DNA of 64,000 bases from Scilla litardierei (lineage: Eukaryota; Streptophyta; Magnoliopsida; Asparagales; Asparagaceae). The stretch lies in NCBI GenBank assembly GCA_030789695.1, contig CM061142.1:284086165-284150164 (forward strand), written 5' to 3'. The notes below the pieces were generated by a model. The model was not told where the DNA came from. It saw only the letters and a list, made by a program, of their open reading frames with translations, and searched no databases. The position numbers were made by a program, and so were the translations under genes. The stretch's first letter is position 1. Each line of letters opens with the position of its first letter. Below are positions 12,444-22,496 of the stretch, in pieces.

Positions 12444-13804
12444 TCATGCAATTTGATCCCTTCGCATTTTCCATTGGTCCCTTTGCTGTGTTTGTTCCCG
12501 TATGGGCAACTGTTGGGATAGATCCAAAATCTCTTCCTCGTGATCATCGATATTATCCCCGTCCTCCTCATCCAAACCCACCTCCTCGTTTAGCTGGGGG
12601 TCATGTGGATCAGCTACTTGGATATAATTATGCAGTATAGTGCACGCTAGGACGGTATCGACCTGACTTGGGAATGGATAGTGGGGCTTCAACGTCAATA
12701 TCTTAAACTTGTTCTTAAGTATTCCGAAGGTCGACTCTATCTTTGTTCGCAATGAAGAATGACTGCGGTTGAATAGCTCTTTGCGATTTCTAGGAACACG
12801 GTCAGTATGGTCCTTCAGGTGGTATCGCACGCCCCTGTAGGGCGATATGAACCCTGGCATTGTAGTATAACTAGCATCGCAAAGATAAAATTTTCCTACA
12901 TACAGAAACGTATTGTGAGTATAAAATCCTTAGAAACCATACCTATTAATGTGTATTATGTAGGTAACAGTGTGCATATTACCTTCATAAACTCGAAGAC
13001 CTTGCGGGGGGTAAAGACAGCGTATCTTTAAGGACAGTAAAATCATTTGCCGATCCTTCCCACCCTGCCATTACGTATGTGAATCTTTTATTGGGCGTAA
13101 CAGCTGCGAGGACATTTTGTGTCACCCCTTTACATCCTCTAAAGCGAGGAACAAGATTGAGTGGTAACATGGCATCGATATGGGTCCCATCAATCATTCC
13201 TATGCAATCCTGCAAGACCAATCAACGATGGATATACTAAATAAACCTTAACTCAATACATCTCATACGTTGTAACTACCCATGAATAAGCCATTACCTT
13301 GAAATATGGGTACCAAATAGGATTATTGATAATCTCAGGGGGCGTCTCATTAGGAGCTTGCTTTATAAACGTCTCACGCAAGTTGCCACTTGCCTGCATT
13401 ACTCGGTTAAAGTACCGGCTAACTGTAGAACCTGACCGAATAAAGTTAACTTGCATTAATCTGTTCTTTGACTTGTGACCAACGATATGAAGAAACATTG
13501 CAAGCTACTCCTCTACTGACACATGAACAGTGTCGTTGAGAAGACCCCTCCCTCTCAATATATTTGCCAGATTTATGAATGCATGTCTCCGCATTCTTAA
13601 GTAGTGTAAACAACTACTTTCACTCCCGTCCAGAATTCTATTTATGTGGGAGTTTCTATGATGCTCACGCAATTCAGATGGCTCTCTAGGTAATCGGTTT
13701 GTCCTGCCCTCGTTGTATAGTAACAGGTTTACCAAGACTAAAACGATCGTCAACGCGGCCGCTTCACATGTTTCACAACCCAACTGTTCTCCATTGTGAT
13801 CCAT
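12444..13804 (-). pseudogene. PIF/Harbinger DDE transposase (DDE superfamily endonuclease)
   Basis: Three exons are readable. Exon 1 runs from ATG 13804 to 13298 and exon 2 from 13209 to 12983 (88-bp intron, GTAATG...TTGCAG). Exon 3 starts at 12895 (87-bp intron, GTAATA...GTAG). The N-terminal region has the family's INRILDGSESSCLHYLRMRR and MFLHIVGHKSKNR stretches. The DDE residues are present: Asp in CIGMIDGTHI, Asp in GSANDFTVL, and Glu in KIESTFGILKNKF, with KFYLCDASY before the last. Breaks: in-frame TAG at 13507-13505 (between HVSVEE and LAMFLHIVG); one extra C in a C6 run at 13011-13006 that shifts frame just before the exon 2 donor; and TGA at 12446-12444, after which MWVDYF-like sequence continues. 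Catalysis is normally cut-and-paste of elements with matching ends; this copy is probably inactive. Confidence 0.9.
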
Positions 13805-15566
13805 CTAAACCGTAATTATAACAAAGATAATACCATGCATAAGGCGATACATACTTATGAAATTATAAAAATAATTGAGCAATTACAAAAGATAACAAGC
13901 TACCATAAATTTTATATGGCACGCAGTAATCAAACATCTCCCACACCAATTCTATAAAATATTGAACCATACAAAAAACTTGATAACGTAAAACATAAAA
14001 ACATGTGGTTAAATATATCGTAAAACATCATCAATATCAACAACAATTGAAAGTTGACAGTAAAATTTATTGAGCCCTCAGGTAATAATTTTTTTATTTT
14101 CCATCTTTGTGTCCAGGCGGTTGCTCCTTCATCTAAACATATCACGAAAAAAGTTTAATTTTCATTCCTTCTTGTTCCTATACACCCATGTAATGAAGAT
14201 GTCATGTGCTGCGTATACCCATAGCAACATATCATCCACCTTCTTTTATTTTTCCTCTATTCACATCAGGGCCTGTTCGTCGCAATATGTTGAATGAAGG
14301 AACCATCATGCCTGCTTGTACTCTAGAAATACGTAAATCAGACGTATTAAATTATTACTTGTCATCATTGGGCTTCATTTCATACTACATGATATCTGCA
14401 ACACTCAACCCCATTACTTGCCATGCATGAATCCTCAACAAATTGCCCTCAGAATAAACCGACATCAATTACGCATTGCTGATTTCTTGAAAATAATCAA
14501 GCGTCCCAAAGCAATGCACCAACAAGGCATCATTATTTACAATACTCATTTTCATTGTGTATTTTCATCATTGGGCAATTTATGTAATGTAACCGACTTC
14601 AGTTAAGGGTTCAGCTTGCATGCAATGTGGTGTATTGCAAAAATCATGTGTTGTATGTTGTGTCTCGCAGATTTGTGGTGCACAAATGTCATTTTTTCTC
14701 ATATTTTTACTGCCGCTGCCTAAATACCCAACATTTCTCAATCAACATCCCACGCATAACATCACAAATTGCTCTTTCGGCAGCATTATCGTTGCATCAT
14801 CAGAATCTAGCAAGCCACCACACAAACACAGTCAAAAATTATACCTTCCGTGACGATCACAGTCCAACCGATTCACGATGCTACTCCCCTCAAGGAGATG
14901 CTGCTGCCGTGGGGACTCCTTACGATCCTCATCACCGTGGATCAATTTCGGCTACCCATAACAGCTCCATCCATCGTATGCAGCAAGGTAGAGAAAGACA
15001 GTTAGGGATTTCGGCATTCTTGCCCAAGAAATGCAAAAAATGTAAACTAATTTCAAATAAAAACCCAATTTTTATCTTAATAACTCCTTGGAATCTCCGA
15101 TCGAAGCTCCGATCTGCACATGCACGCTGCCTTGGGCACTCCCGTGGATCCAGCAGCCGTGGATCTCTTCGGCAACCCAAAAAGGCACTCGCTTTGAGCA
15201 GAAAGGGGCGACGAAGCAAAATTTTTAGGGTTAACAGTGCGAGAGGGGCGAAGGAGGCAGATGGGGTTAGGGCTTTTGGCAGCAGTGAAGACGCACAGGC
15301 AGCGGACAGGGAGGCAGATGGAGCAAAACGACAAGGCATTGAAGGTGATCACACACAAGAGGGACCCACCTCCGCAAGGAATCTCACGAAATCGCAGCGA
15401 GTCGAGAGGAAAACCCAAAGCCCCCCAGATTCCACACTGCCCCCTCCACGTAGGCCTTTCCCAGGCGCGATTCAAGGCGAGAAAAGAACAGAAATTGGAA
15501 AGTTGCGCTGAGATTCCGCGAGAAAGAGGGTGAACAGTGCTCTGACAGACGGGATTCTCGCGAATT
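13805..15566. other. Non-coding 5' region of the Harbinger element
   Basis: This lies between the transposase start and the right terminus. The part to about 14860 is AT-rich with no domain-bearing ORF. From about 15080 to 15566 it becomes GC-rich, as expected for a promoter or 5' leader on the transposase strand. Long frames on both strands here overlap each other, lack family motifs, and some run into the poly-G and the N gap, so I treat none as coding. Confidence 0.5.
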
Positions 15567-15589
15567 CGGGCAAAAAGAACATGCCCTTA
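15567..15589 (-). repeat. Right terminal inverted repeat and TSD (TTA) of the Harbinger element
   Basis: Minus-strand reading from 15586 is GGGCATGTTCTTTTTGCCCG; TTA at 15587-15589 is the second copy of the target duplication. Confidence 0.85.
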
Positions 15590-15597
15590 GCATGGGT

Positions 15598-15632
<35 letters not shown>
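15598..15632. repeat. Homopolymer of 35 G
   Basis: An uninterrupted G run nine bases beyond the Harbinger TSD, and about 90 bases before the assembly gap. A run this long is a frequent site of sequencing and assembly failure, so its length is unreliable. Confidence 0.95.
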
Positions 15633-15633
<1 letters not shown>

Positions 15634-15719
15634 GGCAAGCACAGTGTGTGCAGGCATGAGTGGGGCCGTGTCATATTTTGGAAAAAACCACCACCTTCAA
15701 CCCTAGGCTTAAACGCTGC

Positions 15720-16219
15720 NNNNNNNNNNNNNNNNNNNNNNNNNNNNNNNNNNNNNNNNNNNNNNNNNNNNNNNNNNNNNNNNNNNNNNNNNNNNNNNNN
15801 NNNNNNNNNNNNNNNNNNNNNNNNNNNNNNNNNNNNNNNNNNNNNNNNNNNNNNNNNNNNNNNNNNNNNNNNNNNNNNNNNNNNNNNNNNNNNNNNNNNN
15901 NNNNNNNNNNNNNNNNNNNNNNNNNNNNNNNNNNNNNNNNNNNNNNNNNNNNNNNNNNNNNNNNNNNNNNNNNNNNNNNNNNNNNNNNNNNNNNNNNNNN
16001 NNNNNNNNNNNNNNNNNNNNNNNNNNNNNNNNNNNNNNNNNNNNNNNNNNNNNNNNNNNNNNNNNNNNNNNNNNNNNNNNNNNNNNNNNNNNNNNNNNNN
16101 NNNNNNNNNNNNNNNNNNNNNNNNNNNNNNNNNNNNNNNNNNNNNNNNNNNNNNNNNNNNNNNNNNNNNNNNNNNNNNNNNNNNNNNNNNNNNNNNNNNN
16201 NNNNNNNNNNNNNNNNNNN
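15720..16219. other. Assembly gap (500 N)
   Basis: Exactly 500 N, a round placeholder. Sequence to the right begins inside the A1 LTR at the position matching 26197-26198. The remaining 0.82 kb of that LTR (equivalent of 25374-26196), its target duplication and the start of the Copia-1 LTR should lie in the gap. The true gap is therefore probably larger than 500 bp. Confidence 0.95.
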
Positions 16220-17213
16220 AAATAATTAATGGAATTAACAAGAGAATTCATCACAAATTTGAGATAAGCAATAAAAATAGAATTTTTAGAGGAGAGAGAC
16301 ACAAACCAATGGAGTTCTTCAAAACAATCCAACAAAACTCAACTTTTGTCTCCTCTCCAATCACAAGAATAAAGCTAAAAAGTTAATCTAAAAGGCTGCA
16401 AAAATCTAAGAGAAAAGCTCTCCAAACTAGGGTAAAAACAGGGGTTAAATACCCCCCAAAATCGTCCAAAAAACTGTGACAAAAATGCCCCTGCGCAGCC
16501 TGAAATCCGCAATTTTCGCTACAGGCAGCGCGTCGCACTCGGCCGAGTGACAAAAGTCGCTCGGCCGAGTGAGAAACCCTGTAAATTTCCAGTAAGTCTG
16601 GGTCTTCGGGGGTCTTCACTTCGGGAGTCGCTCGGCCGAGTGAGTTGTCGTCACTCGGCCGATGGCTTCTTGGTACTCGGGCGGTCGGCATTTCGTCACT
16701 CGGCCGAGTGGGTCTTCTGAAGCTCAGGCAGACGAAAAACAGTAAGTTGGCGATTTTTGACATGCGTCGTCTGGGTGCCACTCGGGCGGACGGGATCTCG
16801 TCACTCGACCGATGTGGCTTCCGATGCTCGGCCGAGTACACATATGAAACGTATCTGATCTGGTCGGCCGAGTGGTGTCTCGCTGGTCGGCCGAGTGAGT
16901 CCTTCACTCGGCCGAGTGGGACACCAAAAATGCCCAAACAGCTTGTTTTGGCCTCCTCGTCGCTCCTGCGACGTCCTTTCTTCTTCCGCTCCTCTCCAAC
17001 AGCAAAATACCCCTCGGGGAGGTCATCGGTGACACTCTGGGGTAGGCGTATCTCGAGATCACTCCAAATCGCTCCAAATCACCTGAAATTCGACAAAAAC
17101 AAGAAATCGTGAAAAGCATCGCAATATCGTCGATATATCGTGAAAAACATGATTTGAGCGATCTAAATGGCATGCAAACATGCGGGAAAAAAGTGTAAAA
17201 TGAGGAGTGATCA
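16220..17213 (-). repeat. A1 3' LTR (partial, cut by gap)
   Basis: Matches 26197-27190 with about 1 percent difference. It ends at GGAGTGATCA (minus-strand start TGATCACTCC). The portion holding the hairpin array in the other LTR is hidden in the gap. Confidence 0.92.
16536..16918. repeat. Cluster of CTCGGCCGAG palindromes in A1 U3
   Basis: About nine copies of TCGGCCGAGT, mostly extended to cACTCGGCCGAGTgA, plus several half-sites (ACTCGGGCGG, CTCGACCGAT). The same cluster is in the right LTR at about 26513-26895. It lies upstream of the TATTTAAC box on the element strand, i.e. in U3. Confidence 0.85.
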
Positions 17214-17231
17214 AAATCCCCCAAGCTTACC
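17214..17231 (-). promoter_or_regulatory. A1 polypurine tract (plus-strand priming site)
   Basis: On the element strand GGTAAGCTTGGGGGATTT directly precedes the 3' LTR (TGATCA...). The 39 bases at 17248-17210 differ at a single position from 54686-54724 of A2. Confidence 0.8.
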
Positions 17232-19193
17232 TCTTACTCGTCCTCGAGGAAGATAAGTAAAAGTCGAACCCGGTGGATTCGAAAAACGAAAACGGCGAAA
17301 AACGAAAAAAAGAAAAACGAAGAAAAACGAGAAACGAAACAGAAAACAAAGAAGAAAGAAAGAAGCGAAGAGGGAAGCTGCTAGATCATCTTCTCAGGAC
17401 GTGGGTTTCGCTTACTCATATAGCATGCACCGAATGAAAAACACATGTCAAAGAGTTTTATTTTGATATCATAGTATATATAATAGTGCAAATAGAAATA
17501 GAAAGCCCACGAACAATGATGTAATCATGAGAAACGGAATAATTTTAGAATTAACATCGTCTGAATCATTTAAAGCCGTATATAAATCGCTGATCACACA
17601 CTTTTCAATTGAATGCTTTCTATGAGGAGTATAAGAATATCACACAATAGAATAGAAAGAATAGATATATGTGGATTTCATGAAATGAGTGCTAGGCATA
17701 GATTTCTGGACTTCGTAAAGCTAAAAATAATCTTACCGAGTATAGAATATTACTTAGCCTAGGTTGTCGTGCAACGTCAAGTAGTCACTCTCTCACACAT
17801 CATTGGATTCCCTCCCCCAAGCTTATCTATAAGCGTGGTGGCATAAAAAATATTTACATCCCCATTTTTATAAAACTCCAAAAGTAATGAAAATGAATAC
17901 AAAAAAGAGAGAAGAAAGAGAGAACATGAGATGGGATCTTTTATTGAGGTGCTTTCCTCTTTTCTTTTCTTTTTTCTCTTCTTTTTTTTTGTTTTTTTTG
18001 TTTTTTTTTCATATAGCATATATACACATCGATCCCAACTCAAAGAGAAATAATGATATACAAGAGTTTTTCTTTTTCTTTCTTTGGTTTTGGGAAATTT
18101 GGAGCTAGGAATTAATAGCGGGGGAAATGCCATATAATAGAATCGCTAAGGGGAGATTCACCAATGATTTCAAAATAGAGAAATGATGTTCAAGATTTGT
18201 GGAGAAAGAAATAAATATATCTCTCGGTTCACTCTATAAGACATGCATGACAACTTCAGCAGGGTAATCTAATCTACTCAGTTTCGATCACAAAAAAGCT
18301 AACTAATCCAGATTTATCATAGCTAACATCATTCAATCATCCTGAAGTGAAATGTACAAATCATGCATATAGAAGTGACATAGGAAAAGAAATCGGTACT
18401 CCAGATATAAGCATTCAATGCGTGAATCTTGGTGTGTTTTCTGCGATAGCATACATATGAATATTTTGACTCAGCTAATAATAAAATTTCATCTGTTTTC
18501 ATGTGGAAAAAGGTGTGGGTTACTATCTCTAAATGCAAGGCAAATCATAGCATATGATATCAGAAATAAAGTCTAAGACATGACAAATATAGCATGCATA
18601 TAGAGTAAGCTAACTCCACGTCATCATCATCACAGAAAAGTCATCTCTAGCATGAGATGAAAAAAGAAATAAAGATAAAGGGGAAAATAAAACTATTTAC
18701 AATGCGGCACACAGAAAAATAAGAAAAACGTGATGCATGGTAAAATAAAAGAAAAAATGATTAAAATAAGTGCAAAAGCGGAAAATGGCGTGAAAAAAAA
18801 TAAAAATAAAGGTGGTAAATCAAAAAGAACGTGAGAACTCACTCCCCCAAGCTAAATGGCACAGTGTCCTCAATGTGCAAAGTGTGGCACACCGAGAGAC
18901 AAGTAATGTGAGGGGTAAGTGAGGATGCATGCATGATGGAAGGAAGAAAAAGAAAAACAATGAAATGAAAAAATATGATGCGGACATGATGCATGCAAAT
19001 AAAGGAGTGATACAGATATAAAGGTGTGGCACCAAAAACTCTCCCTCTCTCCCAAGAAAGATATAAAAAGATATATAAAGATAGTGCGCAGCCAAAAACA
19101 ATGAGGGGAGGGGGGGGGGGGGGGCAAAATGCATCAGGACCCAGCAGAGACGGGCAGCACAACGGCAAAAAGGAACGGTGGCATCAAGAGTGC
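17232..19193. other. A1 3' untranslated region
   Basis: AT-rich, with purine-rich (17280-17370) and T-rich (17930-18090) runs and no ORF carrying a known domain. Overlapping frames at 17777-18133 and 18820-19168 are low-complexity artefacts. A second GGGG-rich run lies at 19102-19123. Confidence 0.6.
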
Positions 19194-21247
19194 CTAAGAA
19201 GGTGGTGCTGCGTCGTCTCCGTCCTGAGGCGGAGGAGGAGGTGGTGGTGGTGGAGGCTGCTGAGCGTGGGTGGGTGTGGAAGTGGAAGCAGGCTGAGTGT
19301 GTGTGGTAGTGGGGGTGGGAACCGGCTGGGTGGGCGGGGGTACGCGGGGGAGACGCTCCAGGACCTGGGTAAGACAGTAGTGAATATGCGGGAGCAGGTC
19401 AAAGCGGCCAGCCATCGCAGTGACGGTGGCGGACAGGGTCCGAAGGTCGCCTCTGAGGCCACTCACCGCCCCCTCGAGAGCACGAATGCTCTGAAGTACA
19501 GTGTCGGGGGAGGTGGTGCAGAGGGACGCACCGGTCGGGGCTGTGTAGGTCGGGGCTGGCATACTCTGGTGGCGTAGGTGACGGGCTCAGCAGGCAAGGG
19601 AACGAAAGGTGCTGCGCTCGCAAGTGGGGGCCTGGCCTCAGTGCGAGGCTGGGCAGGACGGTGAGAAGTGGCGACAACAGCAACGAAAGAAGAATACAAA
19701 AGTGGCAACGAGGCGGCCGGAGAGGTCGGTGACACAGAAGTGTGGACAGACGCCACGACACTCTCGGAAAACACAGCAGTGGTGGAGACAGAGGGCTCTC
19801 CGCACTTAACTATGGTCGGCGGGCGCTCGGGTGGGGCAGAGGAAACGGGCTCGGCAGACAGATGGCCAGTGGTGGTGGTGGCAGGCGTGGAAGCAGTGGA
19901 AGTGGGCTCAGCTAGGGTACTCCCGACACTGACAGCAGTGCGGATAGAGGTGTCGGGAGCTGCAGGAACATCAGGGATAGGCTGAGGGTCCACGGGGTCA
20001 ACAGGGGTAGCAGGCTCGGCAGGTGCAACAGGGTCTGCGGGGGCAGCGTGAGCCTGCTCGGCCTCCTCGGCCTCGAGCACGTATGTGGCAGGGATCAGAA
20101 CATCCATCATAGGGAGCCAGTCCACCTGGGCCGGTGCAATCTGAGTCCGAGCTGGGCTCAGAAGAATCATGTAATCGGCACCGTAAGGGCCGTGCAGCCA
20201 GACCCAGTGTCGCTCACCGTGCGGACGCAGCATCTTCATCCAGGCCATAACATCAATCGACAGAGAAGTGGGGCCCGGTGCTCGTCGCAGGTCGTCAGGA
20301 AAGTCCTCGCCGGTCATAAGGGCGAGCAAGGTGATCAGGCCGTCGCAGCATATCGGTGAGCGAGCGCCCACCGATACGATGATGCGGTCCAAAAACCAAG
20401 CCGCGACATCAATCACGACGGCGGGGACCAACTCATCGCCCTCCCTATATAGAGCTCTGGGCCGTGTCATCGCGTAGAGCATATAGAGCTCTGGCGTGGA
20501 CATCGTGCCCGGCTCATATCTGGCCAAAAAGGTCGTCGCCATAAGGCGCTGAGCTATACGGAGGCAGGGATGGACAATGGCCGAGGCCTTGGCCCTACTA
20601 GGGTCAAAGGCAGCGTGAAGACCCGTAATCCGGGCCCAGAAGGCGCCGGCATCGAAGGAAGGTGGGGGGATATGGGTGGGGGCGTAACCTCGATCGGCCC
20701 CGGGGACATCGGGCCACGAGAAGAAGGCTCTCATCATACCGAGAGTGACCTGGCACTCTCGGTCCATGAACCGAAACGAGCAGCCCTCGTCGGTCCGGGC
20801 GATCGAACTAAGTACCTCAAGTGTCGGACGGATAAACGTGTCCACCGACACCTGAAAGAAATCTCGCCAGCCCACGTTGTCGTACAACGTGAGCATCCCC
20901 TCTAGTACCCCCAGGCGTGCTAGGTCTGCAGGGTATGCGAACCTGGAGGGTACGATCGAGCGCTGGGAGATACGCTCGAAAGCGATGCGGTGTGCGTCGT
21001 TCCGAAACGTGATCCCCAGCGGCCCGATAAGTGGAGCCGGAGGTGGTGGCTGTGGAGCGGCAGGGAGTGGCTGTGCGGGCTCTGCAGGCTGTGCGGGGTG
21101 TGCGGGGCCTGCAGGCTATGCTGGGTGGACGGGGTGTGTGGAAGAAGGTAGAGGAGAGTCCTCCACCTCATGAGAGGGGCCGGCATCATCCGACTGCTTC
21201 CGCTTGGCGGAAGCTCTCTTCGACCTCGGCCGTGTCCGGGGCGGCAT
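19194..21247 (-). pseudogene. Athila-lineage 3' ORF (ORF-1 / env-like position), broken
   Basis: From ATG 21247 the frame encodes a basic N terminus (PPRTRPRSKRASAKRKQ) and an Ala/Pro/Gln repeat stretch broken by TAG at 21118-21116. A folded-looking 300-residue region follows (LIGPLGITFRNDAHRIAFE, VGWRDFFQV, FRFMDRECQVTLGMMRAFF, RIAQRLMATTFLARYEPGT, LYMLYAMTRPRALYREGDEL), resembling the ORF-1 family of Athila elements. A long Ala/Pro/Thr/Ser linker comes next. A frame change near 19565 leads to a short helical part (VLQSIRALEGAVSGLRGDL) and a proline-rich end. The ORF sits at the position of the env-like gene in Athila, but no signal peptide or clear membrane span is visible. Function unknown. 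Its size and composition argue that it was under selection until recently. Confidence 0.65.
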
Positions 21248-22391
21248 ATGGGCCCCGAGCGCTCACCGAAAAGCGTGAAAAGTGCGGCGTGCGTAAAAAA
21301 GGAAAGAATATACCACGACACGCCACGAGTGCAAAGCAATGGGAGCGTGCAAAGACGACGCCTCCGCGTAGCCCAAATCAGTCCCTGGAAGCTCCCCTGG
21401 GTTCCCCTAAGCTCCCAGAAATAACCTGCACATGAAATGGAGATATCAGTGAGTAATATTCAAAACGTATGGAGCATTAGGGGTATAATAGATAGAAATA
21501 GAAATCAATTTGGGTTTGGGGTTCGTTAAGCACATGGATCCTCGAAAAATACACAGAAAGAGGAGAAATAGGAGAAAATGGGGGTTACCGGAGTCGGCCG
21601 GAGCAGTGGCCGCCGGCGGCGACTCGGGCGAGGAGCGGCGGCGGCTCGGCCGGCGGTGGGTGGCCGAGCGGCGGCGCGGGGTCGACGGTCGGGTGAGTGG
21701 GTAGGGGTTCGGGCGCTGGGGAATGCGAAAAGTCGGGGGCGATCGATTTTAACTCGTTTCGAAAAACGAGCCCCCAGCGACCCCTTTTATAGAAAAAGTT
21801 ACGACTCGGCCGAGTGACAGTGTCGCTCGGCCGAGTGAACTTTTAAGAAAAAGTCCGCCCCGCTACGCTTCGGCCGAGTGGCCTTGCCACCCTCAGCCGA
21901 GTGGAGTAAGTCCATTCGGCCGAGTGGCTCAAGCTACTCGGCAAGACTCGCCCTATGAGCGTATTAGTTTTACTCGGCCGAGTGAATATATATACTCGGC
22001 CGAGTAGCAGTTATACTGAAATCAGGAAAAAAAATAGAGAGTTAGGTACATCAGACTTCCCTCATTCGTGGGCGGCTCGGCCGGACGAACTTGTGTACTC
22101 GGCCGAGTGACTAGTATACTCGGCCGAGTGAGCCTTGTGTTCTGCTGTTTGTCTTTGTTTGGGCTCTAAACTCCGTCTTTCTTCCTCCAGTCGATTTCAT
22201 CTTCCTCCTAAGCCTCGAGCTCCTTCCTGGGGCGCTCCTCGTCGCCTTGTGCATCCTCCTAATGATGGGTACCTCATTCTCCTCTCCTGTCAGGAAAAAT
22301 AGGACCCGTTATCACAAGATTTTTGGGCGAACGACTCAAAACACTAAAAATTTCTAAAACAAAAATAAAAGAAAAGTGAAAATAAAGCAAT
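21248..22391. repeat. A1 internal untranslated region with a second CTCGGCCGAG palindrome cluster
   Basis: No ORF. Between 21804 and 22131 there are about eight copies or near-copies of TCGGCCGAGT, the same word that fills the LTR U3. In a normal Athila element the pol domains would lie between gag-protease and the 3' ORF, so this palindrome-bearing segment occupies the place of pol. Confidence 0.7.
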
Positions 22392-22496
22392 AACCGTCGG
22401 GTTGCCTCCTGACAAGCGCTCGTTTAAGGTCGTGAGCTCGACCCCCTATGATTTTCAATTAATGCGGGATGTTTGGTGCATATGGGATGCACCCCG
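22392..22496 (-). other. Conserved-looking untranslated box after gag-protease
   Basis: On the plus strand it contains GTCGGGTTGCCTCC, AAGCGCTCGTTTAAGGTCGT and TGTTTGGTGCATATGGGATG directly before the gag-protease stop. I recall a very similar block from other plant Athila-type elements but cannot check it here. Non-coding in this element. Confidence 0.35.

Larger units (their letters stand above)
6134..15586 (-). mobile_element. Complete PIF/Harbinger DNA transposon, 9453 bp, three ORFs
   Basis: Both ends are visible. The left end begins GGGCCTATTCTTTT (6134) and the inverted right end begins GGGCATGTTCTTTT (15586), 12 of 14 bases identical. Each is flanked by TTA (6131-6133 and 15587-15589), the 3-bp target duplication typical of the PIF/Harbinger superfamily. 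Inside, all on the minus strand, are a DDE transposase (13804-12444), a Myb/SANT-like ORF (12184-10742) and a GRF zinc-finger ORF (7435-6956). All three are interrupted by stops or frameshifts, so this copy should not be autonomous. Its intact ends could still be mobilised in trans. At over 9 kb it is large for the superfamily, mainly from 3.3 kb of AT-rich spacer between the second and third ORFs and 1.8 kb upstream of the transposase. Confidence 0.9.

Noticed and set aside
15384..16386. Frames running through the poly-G and N gap
   Set aside because: They consist mainly of X residues and Gly or Pro from the homopolymer.
16383..16937. Long ORFs on both strands in the A1 LTRs (also 16645-17112, 26360-27127, 26622-27089)
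   Set aside because: Created by the repeated GC-rich palindromes and found in both LTRs on both strands. No domain; upstream of the likely transcription start.
19026..19577. Plus-strand Gly/Arg-rich frame opposite the Athila 3' ORF end
   Set aside because: Mirror of the proline- and alanine-rich minus-strand coding sequence.
19194..21247. Calling the Athila 3' ORF a true envelope gene
   Set aside because: No signal peptide, no clear membrane span and a long low-complexity linker; only its position matches env-like genes.
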